DNA of 64,000 nt from JAIBJN01 sp963847985 (GTDB lineage: Bacteria > Actinomycetota > Thermoleophilia > Gaiellales > Gaiellaceae), in assembly GCA_963847985.1 (NCBI GenBank), contig CAWKBS010000001.1, positions 87,082 to 151,081 on the forward strand, in the 5' to 3' direction. The notes beneath the pieces are model-generated. The model saw nothing but the letters and a program-made list of their open reading frames with translations. It was not told where the DNA came from and did no database searches. Shown here one piece after another: positions 8,651-17,420 of this stretch (positions are counted from its first letter, which is position 1; the number at the start of each line of letters is the position of its first letter). The position numbers and the translations under genes were made by a program.

Positions 8651-9970
8651 TTAGCGGGCGAGCGCGGCGAGCGCGGCGCGGGCGTCGGCGTCCGCGACCG
8701 TGGTCATGACGGGCTTTCCCGGCTCGTCGAGCAGGACGAAGACGCCCTCGCCCTTCTTGTCTCGCTTGAGCGCCGCCCACGCGACGTCGAGGTCGATCTC
8801 CACCGGCTCCGGGCGCAGGATCTCCTTGACCGCGTCGGTCGGCTGCCCGGAGAGCCGCAGCGCCGCGAGCAGCCCGAGCGCGACGGCCTGGCCGTGGGAG
8901 ACGCGATAGCCGGACCCGGCTTCCAGCGCGTGCGCGAAGGTGTGCCCGAGGTTCAGCCAGGCGCGCCGGCCCTCGGTTTCGTACGGATCGGAGAGGACGA
9001 CGCCGGCCTTGTACGCGGCGCACGCAGCGATCATCTCCTCCTCCGGAAGCTCCCAGACCTCGCGGCCCGCGAGCAGGCCGGTCTTGACCACCTCGGCCAT
9101 GCCGGCCCGGCGCTCGTGCTCCGGAAGGGTCGTGAGGAGGTCGGGATCGATAAGGACTGCTTCCGGGAAGTGGAACGCCCCCGCCAGGTTCTTCCCGTCC
9201 GCGGTGTTGATCCCCGTCTTGCCGCCGATGGCCGCGTCCACCTGGCCGGTGAGCGTCGTCGGGACGGCGATCCACGGGATCCCGCGCAGGTAGCTGGCGG
9301 CGACGAAGCCCGCGACGTCGGTTGTCGAGCCGCCGCCGAAGGCGACGATCGTCCCGTCGCGGCCGAGCGCCAGCTCGGCCCACAGCCGCTCGACGACGGC
9401 GAGCGTCTTGGCCGCCTCCCCGGCGGGCAGGCGATGAACCGGCCCGCCGGCAGGCGCCGGGTGGAGCTCGAGGACGCGCTCGTCGCCCAGGATCGCGGCC
9501 GGCCCGGCCGTCGCAGCGCGGCCGCCGAGCACGACCCCGAGGCCGGCCAGGAGAACGCCGTCGGCGTCGCGGGCCACCGCGTCAGCAGCCTCCGCATATG
9601 CCTGCTGGCGCGTCGCGTAGAGCTTGCGGAAGTCGTTCTCCCGCCGGGCGAGCGGTCGGTCGGAGCCCCGCACGCGCCCCCACGCGGTCTCCACGTCGAC
9701 GTCCAGGAAGACCGTGAACGCCCGGGCCCCGAGCCGTTCGCGGTTCAGCGGCGAAAGGACCGTGCCGCCGCCGAGCGCGATCACCGCGTCCGGCCCGGCC
9801 AGCGCCTCGGCCAGGATGCCCTCTTCGAGCCGCCTGAACTCGGGCTCGCCGCGCTCGAACAGCTCGGGAATGGGCCCGTGCCGCCGCTCGATCAGCCGGT
9901 CGAGGTCCACGAACGGCCGGGCGGTCAGCTCGGCGACGCGCGCCCCGGCCGTGGACTTGCCGGCGCCCAT
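8651..9970 (-). CDS. aroKB: Bifunctional shikimate kinase / 3-dehydroquinate synthase
   Basis: 439 residues from the first ATG. Residues 1–~155 are shikimate kinase (FVDLDRLIERRHG, IALGGGTVLS, RPLARREN lid). Residues ~160–439 are dehydroquinate synthase with FGGGSTTDVAGFVAASYLRG, PTTLTGQVDAAIGGKTG and the zinc ligands in GMAEVVKTG, NLGHTFAHALE and VSHGQAVALG. The ATG lies inside the Walker A loop, so a product starting there lacks the first Gly of GFMGAGKST. No ATG, GTG or TTG occurs in frame upstream before a stop. A CTG at 10012–10010, overlapping the end of aroC, would restore the full loop (LALAGFMGAGKST). A true start there is my preferred reading. Confidence 0.92.
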   Translation of the reverse strand: MGAGKSTAGARVAELTARPFVDLDRLIERRHGPIPELFERGEPEFRRLEEGILAEALAGPDAVIALGGGTVLSPLNRERLGARAFTVFLDVDVETAWGRVRGSDRPLARRENDFRKLYATRQQAYAEAADAVARDADGVLLAGLGVVLGGRAATAGPAAILGDERVLELHPAPAGGPVHRLPAGEAAKTLAVVERLWAELALGRDGTIVAFGGGSTTDVAGFVAASYLRGIPWIAVPTTLTGQVDAAIGGKTGINTADGKNLAGAFHFPEAVLIDPDLLTTLPEHERRAGMAEVVKTGLLAGREVWELPEEEMIAACAAYKAGVVLSDPYETEGRRAWLNLGHTFAHALEAGSGYRVSHGQAVALGLLAALRLSGQPTDAVKEILRPEPVEIDLDVAWAALKRDKKGEGVFVLLDEPGKPVMTTVADADARAALAALAR

Positions 9971-9996
9971 GAAGCCGGCGAGCGCGAGGTGCCGCG

Positions 9997-11076
9997 CTAG
10001 CGCGCCGACCAGGGGATCCGCTCCACGTACGCGCGCCAGGCGGCGACGAAGTCCGCGAGCGCGTCGCCGCCGAACTTCTCCTTCGCGGCGCGCGCCAGCT
10101 CAAAGGCGACGCAGGCCTCGGCGACCACGGCGAGCGCCTCGACGGCGGCGACGTCGGAGCGCTCGACGAGCGCGTTCGCGGCCTCGCCGGTCTCGAGATC
10201 GGCCGAGCGGAGCGGCTTCATCAGCGTCGGCAGCGGCTTCATGGCCGCGCGGACGACGATGTCCTCGCCGTTCGAGATCCCCGCCTCGATCCCGCCTGCG
10301 CGGTTCGTCTCGCGGTGATACCCCTGGGCGTCGCGGAGGATCTCGTCGTGGGCGGCCGAGCCGCGGAGCGCCGCGAGCCCGAAGCCCTCGCCGATCTCCA
10401 CGCCCTTCACCGCCTGCGTGCCCATGAGCGTCCAGGCGAGGCGCGCGTCGAGCCGCTCCTCCTTCGTCGCGTAGGAGCCGAGCCCGGGCGGGACGCCGCG
10501 CGCGCGCACCTCGACCACCCCGCCGACAGTGTCGCGGTCGGCCCGCGCGAGGTCGATCTTCTCCTCCAGCTCCTCGGTGGCGACGCTGCTCTCGACCTCG
10601 ACGTCGATCTCGCGCAGGAGCGCCTTTGCCGCTCCGCCCGCAGCGACGATCGCCGCAGTGTGCCGGGCGCTCGCGCGCTCGAGCGCGTTGCGAACGTCGT
10701 CGTGCCCGTACTTCATGACCCCCGCGAGGTCGGCGTGGCCCGGCCGCGGCAGGGTCACCGCGTCCTTGCCCTTGCCGGACGGCTCGCCCTCGGGCGGCCA
10801 GGGGCTCATCCCCCACGTCCAGTTCTTGTGGTCGCGGTTCCTGACGACGAGCGCGAGCGGCGTCCCGAGCGTTCGCCCGTGCCGCAGGCCCGCGAGCACT
10901 TCCACCTCGTCGGTCTCGATCTGCTGTCGCGGCGAGCGTCCGTACCCCTGCTGGCGCCGCCGCAGGTCGCCCTCGATCCGCTCCCGCTCCAGCAGCAGCC
11001 CGGCCGGCAGCCCGGTGACGATGGCGACCAGCCCCGGGCCGTGCGACTCCCCCGCGGTGGTGAGCGTGAGCGTCAT
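9997..11076 (-). CDS. aroC: Chorismate synthase
   Basis: 359 residues. Signatures are the start TLTTAGESHGPGLVAIVTG, the FMN-binding RRQQGYGRSPRQQIETD, HADLAGVMKYGHDDVRNALE and SARHTAAIVAAGG. It eliminates phosphate from EPSP to give chorismate and needs reduced FMN. It overlaps aroE by four bases upstream and precedes aroKB. Together with aroE, aroKB and aroQ it gives most of the shikimate pathway in one block; aroA and a DAHP synthase are not in the window. Confidence 0.96.
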   Translation of the reverse strand: MTLTLTTAGESHGPGLVAIVTGLPAGLLLERERIEGDLRRRQQGYGRSPRQQIETDEVEVLAGLRHGRTLGTPLALVVRNRDHKNWTWGMSPWPPEGEPSGKGKDAVTLPRPGHADLAGVMKYGHDDVRNALERASARHTAAIVAAGGAAKALLREIDVEVESSVATEELEEKIDLARADRDTVGGVVEVRARGVPPGLGSYATKEERLDARLAWTLMGTQAVKGVEIGEGFGLAALRGSAAHDEILRDAQGYHRETNRAGGIEAGISNGEDIVVRAAMKPLPTLMKPLRSADLETGEAANALVERSDVAAVEALAVVAEACVAFELARAAKEKFGGDALADFVAAWRAYVERIPWSAR

Positions 11077-11894
11077 GCGGGAAGACTACGAACTGCGCGC
11101 TCCATAACCTCTTTCGACGCCGGCATCCCTGTCCAGCGCTCGAAGGAGAGGGCGCCTTGCGCGACGAGGACGTCCAGGCCGTCCACGACTCGCCGGCAGC
11201 CGGCCGTGCGCGCCGCGGCCACGAGCGCCGTGTCGCCGCCGCCGGGGCGATAGCCAAGGTCGACGACCTGGTCGACACCGCCGAGCTCCACGAGCGGGTC
11301 GTCGAGCACCGGGGTCGCATTGAGGACGAGGTCGGCGTCGCCGGCGGTCGGCGGCCAGGCCTCGTCGGCCTCGACCGCGCGCCCCGGCGCGAGGGTGCGC
11401 AGGCGCGCGGCGAGCGCGTGCGCGCGCTCGGGCGAACGGGCCGCGACCCGGAGCGACGCACAGCCCGCGTCGACGAGCGCGGTCGCGACGGCCTGGGCCG
11501 CGCCGCCGGCGCCCAGGACGAGCGCCCGCGCTCCCTCGGCTTCGACCGCATCGGTGACCGCCCGCCCGTCCGTCGACGAGCCCTGCACGCGGCCGTCGCG
11601 GATGACGAGGGTGTTCACCGAGCCCGCCCGCTCGGCCACCTCGTCGAGCTCGTCGCAATACGCGAGCACGCCGGTCTTGTGCGGGATCGTGACGTTGGCC
11701 CCGGCGAAGCCGAGCGCGACGAGCCCGGCCACGGCCTCTTCCAGCCGCTCGGGCTCGACCCCCAGCGCGACGTAGGCCCAGTCGAGCCCGGCCGCGGCGA
11801 ACGCGGCGTTCTGCATCGGAGGCGAGAGCGAGTCCCTGAGCGGATGGCGGAGGAGGCCGACGAGCGTCGTCGTGCCGCTCAGAGCTCTCAACAC
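11073..11894 (-). CDS. aroE: Shikimate dehydrogenase
   Basis: 273 residues from a GTG (TTG one codon later is possible). The substrate domain has the SLSPPMQNAAF shikimate loop and the catalytic Lys in GANVTIPHKTGV. The NADP Rossmann loop is VLGAGGAAQAVATAL, followed by AARSPER. It reduces 3-dehydroshikimate to shikimate. The start overlaps the mltG stop by seven bases, and the stop overlaps the aroC start. The C-terminal GALSFERWTGMPAS segment is typical. Confidence 0.94.
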   Translation of the reverse strand: MLRALSGTTTLVGLLRHPLRDSLSPPMQNAAFAAAGLDWAYVALGVEPERLEEAVAGLVALGFAGANVTIPHKTGVLAYCDELDEVAERAGSVNTLVIRDGRVQGSSTDGRAVTDAVEAEGARALVLGAGGAAQAVATALVDAGCASLRVAARSPERAHALAARLRTLAPGRAVEADEAWPPTAGDADLVLNATPVLDDPLVELGGVDQVVDLGYRPGGGDTALVAAARTAGCRRVVDGLDVLVAQGALSFERWTGMPASKEVMERAVRSLPA

Positions 11895-12817
11895 CGGGTC
11901 CCGGCGCGGGTGTATTCGTTGAACTTCGCCAGGCTGGCCGTGAAGAAGTGGCTCTTGCAGTCCGCCTTGCGCACGAAGTAGAGGAAGTCGACCACGGCCG
12001 GATGGGCTGCCGCCTGGAGCGCCGCGAGGCCCGGGTTCGAGATCGGCGTCGGCGGCAGGCCGATGCGCTTGCGCGAGTTGTACGGGTGGTCGGCGTCGAG
12101 CTGGCTCTGCAGGATCGCCTGCGTCGGCGGGATGTCGTAGCCGTAGCGGATGGTCGCGTCGATCCCGAGAGGCATGCTCTCGCGGAGCCGGTTGTAGATC
12201 ACCCCCGCGACGATGGCGCGCTCGCGCGGGACCTGCACCTCTTTCTCGACCATCGAAGCGATGATGAGCACGTCGTACGGCGTCAGCTTCTTCGAGCGCG
12301 CGTACTTCATGTCCACCTCCGACCACGCGCGCCCGAACGCCTCGAGCTGGTCGGCGACGAGCTGCTGCGAGGTCGTGTCCTCGGTGAAGTCGTAGGTCGC
12401 CGGAAAGAGGAAGCCCTCGAGGTTCGGCGGGTCGGCGTTCTTGAACCCGGCCGGGAGCGTCTTCACGTTCTCCGTGGCCCGGAGATACTGCCGCGGGACG
12501 AGAGACGTCGTGATCCCGCGCTCTTCCAGCGCGATCTCGTTCACCGCGGCGATACGGCCCGCCATCTCCTTCCGCGTGAACCCCTCCGGAAAGACGATGC
12601 GGAGGATCGGCTTCGCCGGGGTGGTGTCGACCGCGCCGGTCTCGGACTCGCTGGCCGCCGAGCTGCCGCCGCTGCCGACGCCGACGCCGAACGCCGCCCA
12701 CGCGATCGCCGCGACGAGGCCGAACCCGACGATGACACCAAAGAGCGCGCCGATCCTGTTGCCGCGGCGCCGCCTCCGGTAGTCCGTCCTCACGCGGGGC
12801 GGGCGCTCGTCTTCCAC
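11888..12817 (-). CDS. mltG: Endolytic transglycosylase MltG
   Basis: 309 residues: a basic cytoplasmic tail (DYRRRRRGNRIG), one membrane helix at about residues 20–45, then a periplasmic LysM-like and YceG catalytic domain. The catalytic Glu is in IIASMVEKEVQ, and GIDATIRYGY with the SNPGLAALQAA motif are conserved. It cuts nascent glycan strands and sets peptidoglycan chain length. It lies between ruvX (28 bp overlap) and aroE, the usual actinobacterial placement. Confidence 0.93.
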   Translation of the reverse strand: MEDERPPRVRTDYRRRRRGNRIGALFGVIVGFGLVAAIAWAAFGVGVGSGGSSAASESETGAVDTTPAKPILRIVFPEGFTRKEMAGRIAAVNEIALEERGITTSLVPRQYLRATENVKTLPAGFKNADPPNLEGFLFPATYDFTEDTTSQQLVADQLEAFGRAWSEVDMKYARSKKLTPYDVLIIASMVEKEVQVPRERAIVAGVIYNRLRESMPLGIDATIRYGYDIPPTQAILQSQLDADHPYNSRKRIGLPPTPISNPGLAALQAAAHPAVVDFLYFVRKADCKSHFFTASLAKFNEYTRAGTRC

Positions 12818-13191
12818 TGCAGGTAGCTCGTGAGCAGGTGCGCGGCCGCGACGGCGTCCTCGGCCGCGCGGGTCTCCCCCGCCTGGCGCGCGAGGGCCGT
12901 CGTGAAGCGCTCGTCGAAGCTCTCGACCGGGAGATCCGTGGACTCGCGCAGGCGGTCGACGAAGCGCTCGGTCTCCTGCGCCTGTTGGCCCCGCTCGCCG
13001 CGCAGCGTCACGGGGAGGCCCACGACGATCCGCTCGACGCCCTCGCGCCGGGCGAGCTCGACGACGCGGGCGAGACCGGCGTCCGTGTCCGCCCGCTTGA
13101 CGACGTCGAGGGGCCTGGCGACGGTGCCGGTGGGGTCGGAGACGGCAACGCCGGTCCGGGCGGAGCCGTAGTCGAGAGCGAGCACCTTCAC
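12790..13191 (-). CDS. ruvX: RuvX/YqgF family pre-16S rRNA nuclease / Holliday junction resolvase-like
   Basis: 133 residues with an RNase H fold: VLALDYGSARTGVAVSD at the start, the IVVGLPVTLRGERGQQA loop, DERFTTALA and a C-terminal DAVAAAHLLTSYL with the last acidic ligand. YqgF matures the 5' end of 16S rRNA in several bacteria. The GTG start is nine bases after a TACAAT hexamer. The 3' end overlaps mltG by 28 bp. Confidence 0.93.
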   Translation of the reverse strand: MKVLALDYGSARTGVAVSDPTGTVARPLDVVKRADTDAGLARVVELARREGVERIVVGLPVTLRGERGQQAQETERFVDRLRESTDLPVESFDERFTTALARQAGETRAAEDAVAAAHLLTSYLQWKTSARPA

Positions 13192-13200
13192 CGCAGAGCG

Positions 13201-13206
13201 ATTGTA
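13201..13206 (-). promoter_or_regulatory. -10 hexamer TACAAT before ruvX
   Basis: TACAAT nine bases upstream of the ruvX GTG, in the short alaS–ruvX gap. A leaderless or very short leader is likely. Confidence 0.45.
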
Positions 13207-13210
13207 CGGA

Positions 13211-15754
13211 TCAGGTCAGCGCATCCAGGAGGACACGCTCGGCTTCCGCCAGCGCGTCGCCGAGCTTTTCGGGCTCCTTGCCGCCCGCCCGCGCCATCGT
13301 CGGCCGGCCGCCGCCGCCGCCGCCGACGAGCGCTGCCGCCTGCCTCACGACCTGAACGGCGTCGAGCCCGCGCTCCTCCAGCGAGCGGTCGAGGCTGACC
13401 ACCAGGTGGACGCGCCCGTCCTCCCGCGTGCCGAGGACGACCGCGGCGGGCGCGTGCTTCTGCCGGAGCGAGTCGGAGAGCTCGAGGAGCGCCTCCGGCG
13501 TCGACTGGGAGACCTCCATGACGATCACCTCGACGTCGCCGGCCTTGCTGCGCCGCTCGTCGACGACCTCCGGGCCGGCCGCGGCCTGCGGCGACTGCTT
13601 CGCCTCCTTGCGGGCGCGCGCCAGCTCGGCCCGGAGCTCGTCCGCCTCGTGGGCGCGCGCGTGCAGGAGCGCGTACGCCTCGCCCGAGGTGACCGCCTCG
13701 ATCCTGCGAACGCCGGACCCGACCGAGCCCTCGGAGAGAATGGCGAACGGCCCGATCTCCGCAGTCGTGCGGACGTGCGTCCCGCCGCAGAGCTCGCGCG
13801 AGAAGTCGTCCACCTCGATCACGCGCACCACGTCGCCGTACTTCTCGCCGAAGAGCATCATCGCGCCGAGGCTCCGGGCCTCCTCGATCGGGGTCAGGAA
13901 GGCGCGCACCGACCGATTTGCGAAGACCGCTTCGTTGACGATCTCCTCGACGCGGCCGCGCTCCTCTGCGGTCAGCGCCTGTGGGTGCGTGAAGTCGAAG
14001 CGGAGCTTGTCCGGCCGCACGGCCGAGCCCGCCTGGCGCACGTGGTCGCCGAGCACGCTCTGGAGGGCCCTGTGTAGGAGATGGGTCGCCGTATGGTTCG
14101 TCGTCGTCGGAAACCGGACCTTCCAGGGCACGACTGCGCGCACACGGTCGCCGGCGGCGAAGCCCTCGCCCTCGAAGAGGAGCGCCTGGTCCTCGCCGAA
14201 GCGGTACGCAAGCACCAGCTCTGCGCGCGCCCCGTCCTGCTCGATCCAGCCCTGGTCGCTGACCTGGCCGCCGCCCTCGGGGTAGAAGGGAGATTCGCGC
14301 AGCTTGGCGAGGAAGAGCCCGTCCTCGAGCTCCTCGAACGCACCGATCTGCGTGAGGACGTCGAGCTTCTCGTAGCCGACGAACTCGGTCTCGAAGCCCG
14401 CGGCGCGGGCGAACTCGGCCGCGCGTTCCACGCCGGCTCCTCCCGCTGCGCGGCCCCGCGAGACCTCGCGGTGCTCCGCCATGAGCCGCCGGAACTCGTC
14501 GAAGTCGATGCTGAGCCCACGCTCCCGCGCGAGCTCGGCTGTGATCTCGACCGGGAAGCCGTAGGTCGCCTGGAGCGCGAAGGCGTCCTCGCCGCTGACG
14601 GCGCCCTTGGCGGCCGCCTCGTCGAAGAGCTTCAGCCCGCGGGCGAGCGTCTCGCCGAACTTCTCCTCCTCGGCCGCGAGCACCCGGCCGATTGCCTCCC
14701 GCTCCTCGGCAAGCTCGGGATAGACCTCGCCCATCTGCTCGACGACGACGTCCGCGAGCCGCGGCAGGAACCCATCGAGCCCGACGTCGCGCCCGTGCAC
14801 GACGGCACGGCGGACGACCCGCCGGAGCACGTAGCCGCGGCCCTCGTTCGACGGCGTCACACCGTCGGCGACGAGGAAGGTCATGCCGCGGCCGTGGTCG
14901 GCGAGCACCCGGTGGGCCTTGGTCGCGGTGGGGTCAGCATCCCAAGCGACCCCGCTCTCCGCCTCGATCCAGGCCATGATCGCCTGGTAGCCGTCCGTCT
15001 CGTAGACCGAGCGGACGCCCTGCATGATCGCGGCCAGCCGCTCGACCCCCATGCCGGTATCGACGTTCTGCGTGGGGAGAGGCGTCAGCGTTCGGTCCGT
15101 GTGCAGCTCGTACTCCATGAATACGAGATTCCAGAACTCCAGGAAGCGGTCGCAACGCGGACAGGCGGGCGCGCAGCCGGGGTCGCCGCAGCCGTGCTCC
15201 GGGCCCCAGTCGTAGTAGATCTCCGAGTCCGGGCCGCAAGGCCCTGGGCCTCCGACCGACCAGAAGTTCTCCGAGCTCGGCAGCCCCACGATCCGCTCGC
15301 GCGGCAGGCCGACCGCCTCCCAGAGCGCGATCGCCGTCTCGTCCTCGCCGAGCCCGAGCTCCGGGTCGCCGGCGTGCACCGTCGCCCAGATCCGGTCCCA
15401 ATCGATCTGGAGGTGCTCCCGGATGAACTCGGTGGCGAGATCGATCGCGCCCTCCTTGAAGTACTGCCCGAACGAGAAGTTGCCCAGCATCTCGAAGAAC
15501 GTCAGATGGTGGCCGTCGAGCCCGACCTCGTCGATGTCCGGCGTGCGGAAGCACTTCTGTGCCGTCGTGGTCAGCGGCGCCGGCGGCTGCTCCCGCCCGA
15601 GGAAGAACGGCATCTGCGGCTGCATCCCCGCCGAGGTGAGGAGGGTCGAGTGGTCGTCCGGGCGCGGGGTCAGCGGCCACGACGGCAGGCGCGTGTGGCC
15701 TTTCGACTCGAAGAACGCGAGGAATCCCTCGCGCAGCTCGGCGGACGTGCGCAT
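13211..15754 (-). CDS. alaS: Alanyl-tRNA synthetase
   Basis: 847 residues and complete. The class II catalytic core starts LREGFLAFFESKGHTRLPS and includes TSAGMQPQMPFFLG. The editing domain carries the zinc ligands in TNHTATHLLHRAL and CGGTHVRTTAEIG. The C-terminal DHHA1-type domain ends with the glycine-rich VGGGGGGRPTMARAGG. The ATG lies six bases after TAGAAT, so the mRNA should be leaderless. alaS-ruvX-mltG-aroE is the standard order. Confidence 0.97.
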   Translation of the reverse strand: MRTSAELREGFLAFFESKGHTRLPSWPLTPRPDDHSTLLTSAGMQPQMPFFLGREQPPAPLTTTAQKCFRTPDIDEVGLDGHHLTFFEMLGNFSFGQYFKEGAIDLATEFIREHLQIDWDRIWATVHAGDPELGLGEDETAIALWEAVGLPRERIVGLPSSENFWSVGGPGPCGPDSEIYYDWGPEHGCGDPGCAPACPRCDRFLEFWNLVFMEYELHTDRTLTPLPTQNVDTGMGVERLAAIMQGVRSVYETDGYQAIMAWIEAESGVAWDADPTATKAHRVLADHGRGMTFLVADGVTPSNEGRGYVLRRVVRRAVVHGRDVGLDGFLPRLADVVVEQMGEVYPELAEEREAIGRVLAAEEEKFGETLARGLKLFDEAAAKGAVSGEDAFALQATYGFPVEITAELARERGLSIDFDEFRRLMAEHREVSRGRAAGGAGVERAAEFARAAGFETEFVGYEKLDVLTQIGAFEELEDGLFLAKLRESPFYPEGGGQVSDQGWIEQDGARAELVLAYRFGEDQALLFEGEGFAAGDRVRAVVPWKVRFPTTTNHTATHLLHRALQSVLGDHVRQAGSAVRPDKLRFDFTHPQALTAEERGRVEEIVNEAVFANRSVRAFLTPIEEARSLGAMMLFGEKYGDVVRVIEVDDFSRELCGGTHVRTTAEIGPFAILSEGSVGSGVRRIEAVTSGEAYALLHARAHEADELRAELARARKEAKQSPQAAAGPEVVDERRSKAGDVEVIVMEVSQSTPEALLELSDSLRQKHAPAAVVLGTREDGRVHLVVSLDRSLEERGLDAVQVVRQAAALVGGGGGGRPTMARAGGKEPEKLGDALAEAERVLLDALT

Positions 15755-15760
15755 GCCCCG

Positions 15761-15766
15761 ATTCTA
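15761..15766 (-). promoter_or_regulatory. -10 hexamer TAGAAT for leaderless alaS
   Basis: TAGAAT, six bases, then the alaS ATG, in the 26 bp gap after the sigma factor gene. Confidence 0.55.
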
Positions 15767-15780
15767 GGCGCCCGGGTGCG

Positions 15781-16542
15781 CTACCCGGCCGGGCGGCCGG
15801 CGCCGATCTCCTCGCGCACCTTCTCGAGCGCTCGGCGGATGAGGCGCGAGACGTGCATCTGCGAGATGCCGATGCGCGCAGCGATCTGCGACTGCGTGAG
15901 GCCCTCCCAGAAGCGCAAGTGAAGGATGCGCCGCTCGCGCTCGTCGAGAACGTCGAGGCCCGGCGCCAGGACGGCGCGGTCCTCGCTGACCTCGTACTCG
16001 TGCTCGAGCTCGCCCAGCGCCTCGAGCGGGTCGAGCTCACCGTCGTCGCCCGGGCCGGACGGCGCCGAGAGGGAGACCGTCGAGTACGCCTGGCCCGACT
16101 CGAGCGCCTCGAGCACTTCCTCCTCGGTGACTCCGGCGGCCTCGGCCAGCTCGGGGATCGTCGGCGAGCGCTCGAGCTCGACGGTGAGCCGCTCGAGGAT
16201 CTGCGAGAGGCGGACGTTGAGCTCCTGGAGGCCGCGCGGGACGCGGATGGACCAGCCCTTGTCCCGGAAGTGCCGCTTGATCTCCCCGATGATGTTCGGC
16301 GTCGCATAGGTCGTGAGCTCGACGCCGCGGTCGACGTCGAAGCGGTCGATCGCCTTGATCAGCCCGATGGAGCCGACCTGGACGAGGTCCTCGAGCTGCT
16401 CGCCGCGGTTGGCGTAGCGGCGGGCGAGCGAGCGCACCAGCGGCAGGTACTGCTCGATCAGCTGCTGCCGTGCTTCGAGATCGCCGTCCTCGTGGTAGCG
16501 GCGCAGCAGCTCGCGGTCGCTCGCGCCCCCCGCCCCCGTCAC
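15781..16542 (-). CDS. RNA polymerase sigma factor, SigB/SigF/WhiG group
   Basis: 253 residues with regions 2, 3 and 4. Region 2 contains LVRSLARRYANRGEQLEDLVQVGSIG-type core binding and the -10 reading stretch YATPNIIGEIKRHFRD. Region 3 covers IPELAEAAGVTEEEVLEAL, and region 4 is a clear HTH (GLTQSQIAARIGISQMHVSR). The RHFRDKGW-type segment and length match the SigB/SigF general-stress and sporulation branch rather than ECF factors. The gene immediately upstream encodes a degenerate RsbW-like protein overlapping by four bases, which suggests partner control. The regulon is unknown. Confidence 0.92.
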   Translation of the reverse strand: MTGAGGASDRELLRRYHEDGDLEARQQLIEQYLPLVRSLARRYANRGEQLEDLVQVGSIGLIKAIDRFDVDRGVELTTYATPNIIGEIKRHFRDKGWSIRVPRGLQELNVRLSQILERLTVELERSPTIPELAEAAGVTEEEVLEALESGQAYSTVSLSAPSGPGDDGELDPLEALGELEHEYEVSEDRAVLAPGLDVLDERERRILHLRFWEGLTQSQIAARIGISQMHVSRLIRRALEKVREEIGAGRPAG

Positions 16543-16961
16543 ACCGGCGCCCGGGTCTCCGGCCGGGTCAGAGGAACCCGCTTCTCCAGGCGGAGCAAAT
16601 AGCCGGCGTCGCCTTCCTCGAGAGCGACCTCGTCGACGAGCGTCGAGAGAAGCCGCGAGAGCGAAATCGCGTCGTCCGGCCCGCGCTCCAGGTCCGCCCG
16701 AAGGACGGTCGGATCGAGTGGCCCGATCTCGAGCACGACCGACTCGGAGCCGACGACGAGGCGGACGGTGACCCGGTCCCCCTGCACGTAACCGCCGCGC
16801 TCGAGCACGCTCTCCAGGGCGAGCTGCAGATCCTCGAGGTGCTCGTAGGTCAGCTCGAGCCGGGCAGCGAGCCCGCCGACGACGAGCCGCGCGACGCCGT
16901 GGTACTCCTTGGCGTGCGGAAGCGAGAGCGTGATCGCGTCAGGGCCCAGCGCCCGCGCCAC
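16539..16961 (-). CDS. RsbW-like anti-sigma homologue lacking the ATP-binding boxes
   Basis: About 140 residues. The first half aligns with the start of RsbW/SpoIIAB (PHAKEYHGVARLVVGG then TYEHLEDLQLALE), but the N-box that should read roughly EACTNAV is LESVLERGG, and no glycine-rich G1/G2 box follows. It is therefore probably not a kinase, though it may still bind the sigma factor encoded just downstream. The GTG at 16961 is chosen as start because homology begins there; it overlaps the DUF948 gene by 23 bases. The role is inferred from neighbourhood and fold only. Confidence 0.7.
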   Translation of the reverse strand: MARALGPDAITLSLPHAKEYHGVARLVVGGLAARLELTYEHLEDLQLALESVLERGGYVQGDRVTVRLVVGSESVVLEIGPLDPTVLRADLERGPDDAISLSRLLSTLVDEVALEEGDAGYLLRLEKRVPLTRPETRAPV

Positions 16962-17406
16962 CTCCGCGCAGCTCGTCCGCGATCGCCTGCTCCTTGAGGC
17001 GCGCTGCCTCGCGGCCGGTTGCGAACGCATGGCTCGGGCTCTTGCGGACACGCAGCGAGGCGAAGCCGTGCGACACCCCCGAGGCGAGGCCCGCGACGAG
17101 CTGAACCGGCCGCGTGATCGCGAAGCTCACCGCGCGGACGGCCGTGTCCGCGCTGTCGGCCATGCTGACCGCGCTGTCCGTGACCACGTCTGCCTTGTCG
17201 AGCTGCGCGTTCACGCGCTGAAGCGTCCCACCGCTCTCGTTGATGACGGGGAGGACCTCGCGTTCGAGGCCTTCCAGGAGCGACGACACCCTCCCCACCG
17301 TCCCGCCGAGCCTGATGAGGAAGTAGGTCAGCCCGATTGCGACCAGCACGAAGAAGATGCTGAGCGCGATCCAGAGTGCGTCGATCGCTTCGAAGGCGAG
17401 CGGCAT
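16939..17406 (-). CDS. DUF948 membrane-anchored coiled-coil protein
   Basis: 155 residues: one N-terminal membrane helix (ALWIALSIFFVLVAIGLTYF), then an amphipathic helical region (VSSLLEGLEREVLPVINESG, DKADVVTDSAVSMADSAD) typical of DUF948. The tail is basic. The function of the family is not established. Its ATG is seven bases after TAGACT, so it probably starts the DUF948–RsbW-like–sigma transcript as a leaderless message. The link with the sigma module is positional. Confidence 0.82.
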   Translation of the reverse strand: MPLAFEAIDALWIALSIFFVLVAIGLTYFLIRLGGTVGRVSSLLEGLEREVLPVINESGGTLQRVNAQLDKADVVTDSAVSMADSADTAVRAVSFAITRPVQLVAGLASGVSHGFASLRVRKSPSHAFATGREAARLKEQAIADELRGGGAGAGP

Positions 17407-17413
17407 CGGCGGC

Positions 17414-17419
17414 AGTCTA
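17414..17419 (-). promoter_or_regulatory. -10 hexamer TAGACT for the DUF948–sigma transcript
   Basis: TAGACT, seven bases (GCCGCCG), then ATG. It lies between mnmA and the DUF948 gene. Confidence 0.5.
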
Positions 17420-17420
17420 C

